Positions 55,015 through 64,000 of a stretch of DNA of 64,000 bases are shown here, piece after piece. A program made the position numbers and the translations under genes. This DNA is from Thelonectria olida (Eukaryota; Ascomycota; Sordariomycetes; Hypocreales; Nectriaceae). The notes beneath the pieces were generated by a model. The model was not told the origin of the DNA. It searched no databases and worked only from the letters and a program-made list of their open reading frames with translations. The stretch covers positions 1-64,000 of the forward strand of contig JAGPYM010000057.1 of the NCBI GenBank assembly GCA_020736575.1. Direction: 5' to 3'. Each line of letters opens with the position of its first letter. Positions within the stretch are counted from its first letter, which is position 1.

Positions 55015-55540
55015 TGCAACTAATTTTGTGGGTGCATACGAGAAAGGAAACTGACCAAACTTTGTAAATGTAGATTACCTATAACGTATACTGAAAGCTG
55101 CGAGATTATCGAGATTATGTACAGACAAGGCTGAGTGTTGCCCCCCAAAAGCGAATCGGTGATGGCCGAGGTGAACTGCTGCCGAAGCGGACAAACACTA
55201 GTATTCGACCCAAACCCCCATGTCCACGTCCGACCCGTCCTCGGGTAGGTTCCCGACGGGGCTGGACGGGCCAAGAACGCCAGGTCCTGACCACATCAAG
55301 CTGCAAATATCGGCCGAAGCGTCGCAGATAGGGCTGTCTCTATGGGGCCGAAGACCGAGGCTACTGTACGGAGTGTACCTAGGGTGGATGAAAAAGAGAG
55401 ACTACCGCCGTGGTTCCGAAACAGCTCTACGTGGATGGGGATCATGGGGTAATAGAAGATTAATCCAGACTCTATTGGGATGGTGAGTGCCTAATAGTTT
55501 GCAGCTGAGCCATGCACCAATCGGCGAATGCCGAAACGCA
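55015..55540. promoter_or_regulatory. Upstream region of the transporter gene
   Basis: It contains TCGGCCGA (55310-55317), TGCCGAAGCGGAC near 55,179 and GGGGCCGAAGACCGAGG near 55,343. No coding frame is supported. Confidence 0.45.
55310..55317. promoter_or_regulatory. TCGGCCGA palindrome, site 3
   Basis: A perfect 8-bp palindrome about 296 bp upstream of the transporter ATG, the third copy of the 8-mer in upstream regions of this cluster. Function is inferred. Confidence 0.4.
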
Positions 55541-56716
55541 TTTTGTAATTACAGAAAGCTTCGTTGGCTGGCCTCCCAGATAAGGCTCTGCCGTTGTAGA
55601 CCGCCTTAAGGCAAGGTTGACAGAAGGTAATCGCAACAGTGGAGTTCGTGTTCGTGCCGAGGTGAACGACTCCCGGCCAACGCAGGTCTATCCTTAATAA
55701 TACTAGGTTGGCGTACCAGACCCGTGATGCGCTTGGTGAACCTTGGCTGAACGAACAGAGTCTTTTGACCAGTGGCCTGCCCGAGTTTGTTAGATACTGG
55801 AGTTCCGAAATACCATTGATTGATTGAAAATGACAAACCCGATGTATCCTCACGATGGGGTGCTCGCTCTTGACGGGCTGACGTCGGATATGTTTGCCGT
55901 CACGACGCGAATTCTCCGCTTGAGGATGTCCGCTATGTTCGGCACGTAGACCTTCTAGCAGTGGCTTGATAGGCGTGCTGAGTCGAGCATAGGCTCCAGT
56001 CTGGCTTGTCCACGCTGTGTCGCCGCCAGAGCGTGAGGATTGTGATTCCAGGCGGTTGGTGTTCATATGACACGTCCGAGTGGTAGCCCACTATGTTGAG
56101 CCTATCCAATTTGCTCTGGTTTCGATAGTCGCTGCCCGGTCCCAAGTAAATATTGTGAAACTCCAGATGATCCTTGACATGAGATCCGGTGGGCAAAAAT
56201 GGACACAGACATAGCGACCCCGTCTTGACTTGAGTCAGTGAGAAATGCTTGCATGAATATGCAACGGGCCAAAGTATCGGCCAGACTCCTTTTGCTTCTC
56301 AATCCCAATGTCTTTGAAATCCTGGTCTCGGAAGACAACGACGCCACGCTCCGCAATCAAGACAGCGAGCTCATCCTTCTGCAAATCCTTCAACTGAGAA
56401 AGCTAGAGTCCCCAGATCTCAATTCCAATCACAAGCGTAGTCTTGTCGACCTTGATGTCCGAATCGCTTTCTAGTAGTAGATTGCGCTTTGCATTGTTGG
56501 TGACCAGCCCACGATCGTTGAATTCGAAGGGCTGGAGAAGCGGGAAAGTGGTTGTCTCATCCCACACTGGCAGATAGGCACTGTACTTATACTATGACGG
56601 AGTTGGAATAAAAAACACGCCCGTTACTCAATGGTTCTCACCTACTTGTGAAGGGCAGTATCGAAAGCTAACTTGACGTTGATGGTGCCCTTGGTTTCGG
56701 TGGTTGTGGCAGACAT
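55540..56716 (-). pseudogene. TauD/TfdA-family Fe(II)/2-oxoglutarate dioxygenase, decayed
   Basis: Read on the minus strand from ATG 56716, the parts of a fungal taurine/sulfonate-type dioxygenase appear in order but in changing frames. They are an N-terminal exon, a short intron ending near 56,590, PLLQPFEFNDRG, IGIEIWGL, LIAERGVVVFRDQDF, GRYFGPLHIH, LEFHNIYLGPGSDY, YHSDVSYEHQPPG (the HxD iron site), AEHSGHPQAENSRRDG, SEHPIVRIH and TLFVQPRFTKRITGL. A TAG follows IEIWGL where the family usually has Gln, a CAG-to-TAG type change. The second iron histidine and C terminus (about 55,540-55,680) are scrambled. Clearly non-functional. It may once have served sulfur scavenging or belonged to the neighbouring pathway. 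Confidence 0.75.
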
Positions 56717-59036
56717 GGCTGAGGGTTAGGGGCGAAGACGATTAAAACGTAACCTAGATATCATGGCCTCGATACAAAACCAAGTAGATTGGGCGGTCCC
56801 AAACAGCGACACGTCCAGCTTAAATAGTTGAATCAGCACACTGCAATCGACTACAGTTCCTCCTCCGCAGCATCACATCAGTTAAGAGGGATGCTAGGTA
56901 ATCATTAGCCTCGTTGGAAGCCTACGGTACGATATGTACTCGGGGAATGCGGAGAAAGGTAAAGCATGGACACGCTATCTTGGTGAGTAAAATGTGACTT
57001 GTTTATTCCCTGGGTTGGTGTACTAGACGTAATACTCAATAAAGCACATGCTCCTTGGTTGGCTGGATGGATTGGTGTCATGACTGTCCAGCAGAATGAC
57101 ATTTGATATAAAGCAATCTCCCTCAAACGACACTTGTCAAAGCTGAAATACTCCTTAACATCGGGACAAAAAGATATTATCGCGACAGCGACAAGTAATT
57201 AAGACATTTCTCTTGGTTGTTGATATTATCAACCTGTCCAAACAAAACCTGTTGCGGACCGGGTAAGCACAGTACCTTAATGCAATCTAAAAATTGTGAC
57301 CGAAGGTAGAGATGAATCAGGCTTTTGTAATGCGCAACTAGGCAACTCATTGGCAAACGGAATTCAACTAGCAATATTGAGTGGTGGCTTGGGTGGCGTC
57401 AACCATTCTACTCTGCAAACGTGTTCTATTATGAGGTGAGCCGTACTTCGTAGTAGAACCTCTAATAAGGAGAAGGATTTAGATATGGGCTTGAGAGTGG
57501 AGTGAGACAGGATAAAGAAGCCTACTTCGGATACAGATAAACATGCCTTGGAAAATGAAATCTTGGATATTTATCATTCTTCTTGATCCAACTACTCTGG
57601 CTGTCAGCTACATTATCCATAGGGCCGGCTCGAAGATTGCCAAGGGTAATGGTCGCCTCAACCTCGCAGTGGCTTTTGATGGACAGACCGAGGGTCCCGT
57701 CAAGGTCTCCAGCACGCCTGCTACATCGACCTAACAGCCCAAACCCTCCTCTATATACAATACAGATGTCACCCAGGTCCACTGGGCTCCCGGGCATCGA
57801 GAGCTCGTCGGAAGAGAACAAATAGACCAGCCTGGGCAGTATTTCAGACCATTAATGTTGACGTGGGGCCCTGACAGGCATAGAGATCTCGACGAGGCTA
57901 CATGTACAGAATAGATTCCAACGAGCTTCTGTCACGCTTAATCTAGGAGCAAGCAGATCATCACCTTGCCAGCCAACAACAGCCAAGATCAAAACCTAAC
58001 GTTCACCTTCGAACTTGGGCAACTAGAGATTTGGTAGCCAGATTTGCTTGGCGTGCAGCCACTATACACTGTGACTGCCCTCACCGATGAACATTTGGGC
58101 TCTGGCATGGGCTTAAAGTCTCTTGCAAAATTCGCAAGCCACACCATAATCTGTGGGGAAAAGATGCGTGTGATGAAGCCGGATTATGGTTTGGCAAGAT
58201 TTCAGTTTTACCCGAGGAGACCAGTTTGTACACTCAGGCTATGGAGAGCATCCTACGAAAAAGCAAGCCCAGGTTCCGCGACTGCGCCATCGAGCATGTT
58301 CTGCTCTGTTCTGTGGAGAGAACAAGGATCTCGACTTTGAGGAAATGTTCTGGTTTTCCCCCGAGACTCCTCATCGTATTTGGCGATGCCACGGCACGAC
58401 GAATTAGAGTACATAAGTGGGCAAGACCGATTAGATCCCGAGTACGATACTGGTCCATTGGAAAGCACAACTCTGCCTTGACGCAAGACCTACTTTGATT
58501 CTGGCTTGGACTTTTTGTCAACTCGCGCCAAATATTCTGTACTGACAAAGGTAAGATATCCGGCTTCTCTGGGTCATCAAATTCTCTGAGTGTTACACTA
58601 TCTCGTGGAGAATCGCTATGACAGCTCAAATCTCTCCAGTTGCACATTCGCAATCCATCTATTCAGAGCGAGGATCTTGGCGGAGCGTTAGTAGACTGGA
58701 AACCAAGTTCGGACTAAGCAACGAGGAATGCACTAGGGTCCTCATTTGGAAACTGAACGGTGTGTATTCAAGATAGCCTGGTCGTGCTTCGACTATTGCG
58801 GACGATGGTGTCCAAGTTGCAACACTTCTCATTTGCTCGCAGAAACTCTGAAATCCATTCAGGTTAATCATAAGACTCATCTCGTTTCTTTTATGAATAA
58901 ATAACTAGTAAATTATAGACATGCTGCATTAGGCATGAGATAGGTGTGATTTTAGCGTTAAATAGACCAGCAGCGATTTAAAATGGTATTTTTATATACA
59001 CGCCAATTTCTCGAGTACCGTATGGTACTAACATGA
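56717..59036. other. Gene-poor region; possible decayed glycosidase fragment
   Basis: No intact gene is found. On the plus strand around 57,940-58,240, fragments such as LTFTFELGQLEIW followed by LLGVQPLYTVTALTDEH resemble the beta-sandwich part of GH2 (beta-mannosidase-like) enzymes, with stops between them. I hold this loosely (about 0.3). Open frames at 56,238, 57,522 and 58,226-58,653 have no recognisable features. The decay matches that of the neighbouring TauD pseudogene. Confidence 0.35.
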
Positions 59037-60670
59037 TCAAAAAGACCCCGGCATCGCTCTAATGTTGTCGTTGGTGATGCTCGCTACTGTCAGACCCAGC
59101 TCGCACGTTTCATCGCGTCTTGAACTCGTCTTGCGTTCAAATAACGCCACATTGGAATGATCTTGGTGGCCACCCTGGAGAACGTCAATCCTCACCTCGT
59201 CAAGTCCACTTCCTCTGCGATTATCGACGCGGCATGCTGGTTGACTGCCCCTCAGGGTGCGGTACTCTTCCTTGACCTTGCTCCAGCTAGTTATGAAGTA
59301 AATGGCTGCGTTCCAGACACCCTGCAAAGGCAGTACGACTGCGGATGCGATATTTAAGCCATAAATAGTACTATTGGGGTAGATGAGACCATGGACACGG
59401 TTGATGGAGCTCGGGATCCAAGTGACAAGAATAGATACAGCAAACATGAAGCTGGTGCGAAGGTAGGCGAGCTTGACCGGGTCGAGGCCCTTAATCCAAG
59501 AAAGGTTGAAAGGTGTCGTTCGGGGTCGCTTCCGCGCGGCCATGAGAGCCTCGGATTGAGACGGTGGTGGGTTGGAAGAAACCATGGTCTCGAAACGGGC
59601 GTTGTTGATCATCGTGGAGCGTCGCTGTTCCGCGTCATACTCGTTCCCATGCCAGGACTGCTGGTGCTGCACATGATGTTGGGGTGGGCTTGCCACAGCC
59701 GTTGAAGGCATGGCCGGGGATTGCGGTAGTGTATACGTGGCCGGGGTGACGGTGATTATCTGAGCATCACTCGCGGTAGTCGCTTCCCAATCTTCTAGCC
59801 GAGTTGCCAAGTCCTGACAGGATATGTTAGCTTAGCAGCCCTGTCCGAAACCAATGCCAAGCAGGATCAGTCAGGATACCATCTCAGCTAAGTTTCCAAC
59901 ATGCTCCAAGTGCAACACATCATTCCTATCCTTGCTAGTATGACTAAAGGTCAAATTCCGAAGCTGATTTCGTTGATGGAAGATGTGGTGGCCGACGACA
60001 AAGTAGATGACGGCAGAGAAGAAAATACAAACCCAGATGGGGATGTAGTAGGTGTAGATGCGAAGTGCGTTCCAATCAAAGCTGATCCAGCACCAGAGCT
60101 ACGGAGTTGTCAGTTGGGTGTGCTTCAATTTCAGGGTGATATGAAATCCACACATACCGTGGCATTCCCATATATCATCCGGCCGTTTGGTCGAGCCAAA
60201 AGTAGAGCGATGGCTGGGATGAAAGGGCCACCAAAACATATGAGGCAGTACAACCACAGATAGTGTCTGAAAGAGGCGGGACTAGCGCCGCAGAAGATGA
60301 CAAGGAAGACGTTGACGGCCATAGCTAGTGACCACCAAGGATCAGACTGCATGAACCTGCGACGGGCAACTGCTCAGAATGATGAAAAGGCAGAATGGGA
60401 CAAGGAACTTTACATTTCCAACAGAAAGGCCTGAGCCTGGCATAAGGCAGACTCGTCCCCTCTGAGGATTCCATCCTGTCCGATGAGGCAGGCGATACTG
60501 GCGCCGATGTTGGCGATGGAGGCAAATATGATGAAGAGGTTGGGAATAGTCCTGAGTTTTTTGAAGAGCCTGTAGGTGACGAGGATGAGTGTGATGCCGA
60601 CCAAAGAGAGCGAGGCCCCGGTTCTCTCAAGAGCGATGACAATGCGAATCTGGTGGTCGCTCAGGGACAT
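59037..60670 (-). CDS. cAMP-receptor-like G-protein-coupled receptor (483 aa)
   Basis: Four predicted exons: 60670-60414, 60356-60158, 60098-59880, 59813-59037. They close to 483 aa. Seven hydrophobic segments can be drawn: ASLSLVGITLILVTY, FIIFASIANIGASIACLIG, WWSLAMAVNVFLVIFCG, LYCLICFGGPFIPAIALLL, IPIWVCIFFSAVIYFVVG, FMFAVSILVTWIPSSI and IASAVVLPLQGVWNAAIYF. A long third cytoplasmic loop (about 150 residues, rich in Gln, Ser and Pro) and a polar tail follow the plan of fungal Dicty_CAR-type receptors. A conserved-looking Cys pair (CLIGQDG... and CQAQAF) flanks TM2-3. Such receptors sense nutrients or small molecules at the plasma membrane. Its position next to the cluster may be chance. 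The ligand is unknown. Confidence 0.85.
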
Positions 60671-61590
60671 GGTTGCGGTCGTCAGCTTTCGGCGGTTGGT
60701 TTTCTGTAGCAGCAAAGTCGCAACGAATAGGATTCAAATTAAAGGCATAACAGGAGCAGCTCTAGGCTGGTCAGGACATGTGGTGAGAAGATGTTACAGG
60801 CGGAGCGAGACGGTCCATACAAATCCAGTGGATAGCGACACTGATCAAGACGAAAAGATGGGAGAAGTAGAACAAACCGTTATATGCCAAGTTGAGGTTG
60901 GCTTGAAACGAGTTCGTGCATCGGATCCGGGGGTTCTTGACTGGAGGGGGTTGGCGGCTAGGGCGGCCTCGAAAAGATATGTTGGGTTGATCAAACGATT
61001 GCGCGACTTTAACTCGTCGTCGGGACGCGTACTGAGGGCAGCGACGGTAAATTAGAAGATATATCCAGTGGATGTATCAATATCGGGCAGCCTAGGCTAG
61101 TAGCCACAGGAGGGATACATGATCCATGGCCAAGCATTGGTTGAGGGAGTGTGTGGACGTTACGCACACCAAGGGGGAGAAAGAAAGGCTATGAGGAGAA
61201 TATGGGGGAATTGATAAAGGACATGTGACTAGGAGGATGGGAGAAGTGGTTGTAGCGGATGGTTTCGATAATGGGAGAAGAGAGAGGGCAAGGCGAGGCG
61301 AGGCGACTGGGAGGGCTATACTTCCAGGGTAAGGGCTAGTAGCTTTTGGGTTAGCCCGCTGTGGGCTGCTGAGAGGATCGAGTTGCACCATACCATAGTA
61401 AGCATAGCAGAGCGTAGCGCTTATGTGTCGAAATGAGGGGAAAGAGGGAGTGCGGATAACTCGAGAGGAGGCCGCGGTTGGAACACGTTCGACCGTGCCA
61501 CAATGTCTGTGAGAACAGGGCAGTGCGTTTGTTTAGTCAAGTGATCTGCAGTAGGCCTTAAGAGTTGCCAAATAATACGCTTATTTCTTC
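60671..61590. other. Intergenic region upstream of the GPCR
   Basis: No gene is recognised. Open frames at 60,576-61,055 and 61,092-61,391 have no family features. The region leads into AT-rich DNA at about 61,590. Confidence 0.45.
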
Positions 61591-63465
61591 GCGTTCCAAA
61601 TTATATATTTAAAAGAGGTAAAATTTATAAGAATTAAAATATATAAAATATATTATATTAAGGTTATTTAATTAATTAAATATATTTATTTAAATTAAAA
61701 TAGTTATAATATATATTTTATATATATTTTATATATATATTAAAAAGTATAATATATTTTTTTAATATATTTAAAACTTTTTTAAGTATTGAATTTAAAT
61801 AGATTTATTAATTCAATAAAAATAGTATTAAAAGTATAATAATAGTTTTTAAAACTATTACTCATTTTATTTTTATTATATTTATTAGTTAATTATCTAA
61901 AGTTTTAATATAATATTAAACTTAATAAAAATAAATAAATATATTATTAAATTATAATTTTGTTTTATAATAATATTTTATAAAAAATTAATAAAAATAA
62001 TATAATAAATATATAATAAATAAATTAAAAGTGTTAAAAAAAAGGAAACTTTATATATTATTAAATATAAAATAATATTAAATATAATTAAAATAATAAT
62101 TTAATTATTTCGTTTTATAAACTTTTATATAAAAAAAATATATATATAAATATTATAATTTTATTTTATAAAAGTAATATAATATTTTAAATTTTTTTTA
62201 TTTTAAAAATATATTTTTATTTATTTTAATATTAATAATAAATATCTTATTAAAATAATAAAATTAAATATTTATAAATTATTATATAAATTATATAATT
62301 ATTATTAAAAAAGCTAATAATTTAAATATATAAGAAAAACTAATTTAAATTAAATTTAAGCTTTATATTTATTATAATAAGCTTTTTAATAGGTCTTATA
62401 ATTAGCTTTAAAATAAAAGTTTCTATTAAATAAATTTTATTTTAAACACTTTATTTTAAATTTTTAATATAAAAGAATCTTTTTATTTAATTTTTATTTA
62501 TATAATTTAACTAATAATATAATATATAATAGTTAAAATATTTAACTTTTTATTAATTAAATATAATTTAATTTATTTATATAATAAAAACTATATAATT
62601 ACTTATTATATATTAAAATATATAAACTTTTTAAAATATATTAAATTAATAAAAAACTATAATAAATATTTTAAAAAATTATAATTTTTTAATATTTTTA
62701 TACTATTTAATATAAATATACTATTTAATACTAATTAAAAAGTTTATTTAATTATTTTAAATTATAAAATTCTAATTTAAAAACTTAATATATATTAATA
62801 TTACTATAACTTTTTTAAAAAGAAAGTTAAAAACCTTATATAACTTTATAAAAAAAAATAAAAACACTATTTTAATAATAATAATAATAAGTAATTTATT
62901 AAAATAATTTAATTAAATATTAATAAGTTATAACTTTAGGAGCTATTATATATAATAGTAATAATTTAAATAGTTATTTAAAAAGCTTTATAAAAAATTT
63001 AAAAATTAAAAGTAAATTAAATAAATATAAAAGTTAAAAAAGTAGGGGGCTAAAAAGATTAAATAAAAAATAAAAGTTTAAAAAAGGTTAAAATAAGTTT
63101 AAATGCTTTTAAACTAATAGAAATAAAGTTAATATAATAGTTAATATAATATAACTTGCCTATTAATAAACTAGTCCAGTTATAAGGCTAAAAAGATTAA
63201 CTAGTTATTTTATTATATAAGAAAACTATATTATATACTAGCTTATAAAAAGTTATAAGCTTAGCGCGCACTTGCTAAATAGTAAGTTCTTATAATTAAA
63301 TAATTAAATAGTAAAATATATTAAAAAGTTTATAATATAATAAATATTACTAATTATAAAAATAAATTATATAGTAAGCTTATATTTATATATTTAATTT
63401 GTATAATATTTAATAGCTTAAGTTTATATAATTAATATAAAAGTATAAATTATTACTCTCCCACT
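61591..63465. repeat. AT-rich, RIP-like repeat DNA, right flank
   Basis: No reading frame. 62,340-62,700 is a direct, heavily mutated copy of the 9,117-9,420 repeat (shared landmark TTATTATAATAAGCTTTTTA and a following CTTATAATTAG word). An ACTAGTCCAGTTATAAGG fragment near 63,173 recalls the short terminal-repeat elements of the left block. The gene-rich part is thus bracketed by related repeat DNA. Confidence 0.65.
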
Positions 63466-63971
63466 CCCTTTAAATACTTCTCCCCCTATTATATCACTTG
63501 GGATCTAGGAATACATTCTACTAGCGCATACTGTCAACTTGGACTGCACATCAGGTCCCCAGCCCACCAAGACAGACCAACCCAGAGATATCCGCCCATC
63601 GGAGGAGCGACGCTTTCCATCAACGGCTGTTTGCTAAAGGCCTTCGCAGCGAGTGGTTCGAGGTTGCTCGAGGCCATGACCCAGCCGAGGTGGAAGCCGA
63701 GCTGCAGCAAGCCGAGAGCAGTGTGCAAGAGGCTGCTCTCGCCATCCAAGCCAAGGGCAACTCCATTCAGACGAGGGAGGCAGAGCTTCTTCACGAGCAG
63801 GGTGGCTTGGTAGCGACCAGCTCGTGGCTGCGTCGGTTAAAAGCTCCCTCTCACTTAAAAGACTTTAGCGAGAGGAAGGACCATTTACAAGGCTTGATTT
63901 CCCTCAAGCGGCCCGACAATCCGACTGATGCCAGCATGCCTCGGCATACCGCATACGAGATCCCTCTATAA
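63466..63971 (+). CDS. Hypothetical coiled-coil fragment at window edge
   Basis: The GC content jumps at 63,466. One plus-strand frame runs from about 63,590 to the stop at 63,969. It contains FHQRLFAKGLRSEWFEVARG followed by a predicted coiled coil (AELQQAESSVQEAALAIQAK). No ATG opens it within the window's clean sequence, so it may be an exon or a remnant. I do not recognise the family. Like the Ulp1-like gene on the left, it abuts AT-rich repeat DNA and may be mobile-element cargo. Confidence 0.3.
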
Positions 63972-64000
63972 TATATTCTTGCGGCTGCGAGGAGAGTCAT

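Noticed and set aside
61591..63465. CRISPR or other regular arrays in AT-rich DNA
   Set aside because: Repeats are low-complexity A/T runs without regular spacing or spacers, and the organism is a fungus.

Overview
The window reads as nuclear DNA of a filamentous ascomycete (Pezizomycotina). Genes carry many 48-75 nt introns with GTRAGT-type donors and YAG acceptors, there are three Zn2Cys6 regulators, and the gene-rich part is bracketed by very AT-rich DNA that looks mutated by repeat-induced point mutation (RIP). I cannot name the species.

Layout. 1-10,780 is an AT-rich repeat block: nested repeats, a family of about 200-bp terminal-repeat elements, about 180-bp tandem units, a tRNA-like SINE candidate and a complete but dead pogo/Fot1-type transposon with intact 43-bp terminal repeats. 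10,905-14,150 is a broken Ulp1-like (C48) protease gene and a 12-bp tandem repeat. 15.7-18.2 kb holds a 3-beta-HSD-like dehydrogenase and a membrane protein, each with a reading-frame break near its 3' end. 19.1-55.0 kb is a dense block of fourteen genes (below). 55.5-58.6 kb holds a decayed TauD-type dioxygenase and other decayed sequence. A cAMP-receptor-like GPCR lies at 59.0-60.7 kb. 61.6-63.5 kb is AT-rich again and contains a repeat also present at the left edge.

The central block looks like a catabolic cluster. It contains two Baeyer-Villiger-type flavin monooxygenases, an HSL-type alpha/beta-hydrolase, an epoxide-hydrolase-type alpha/beta-hydrolase, two short-chain dehydrogenases, a zinc alcohol dehydrogenase, an aldehyde dehydrogenase, an AtuA-like (DUF1446) protein, an acetoacetyl-CoA synthetase, an MFS sugar-type transporter, a flavin monooxygenase fused to an approximately 8-TM membrane domain, and three Zn2Cys6 regulators. 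Ketone to ester or lactone, hydrolysis, alcohol, aldehyde and acid is the known logic of cyclic-ketone degradation. AtuA-like and acetoacetyl-CoA synthetase point to branched isoprenoid carbon ending as acetoacetate. My inference is a cyclic-terpenoid (or similar alicyclic) degradation cluster. No PKS, NRPS or classical terpene synthase is present. Six gene pairs are head to head, and an 8-bp palindrome TCGGCCGA recurs in three of the cluster's upstream regions.

Spliced gene models were built by hand from donor and acceptor sites and checked for frame. Each intact model closes as a multiple of three from ATG to stop. They are predictions without transcript evidence.
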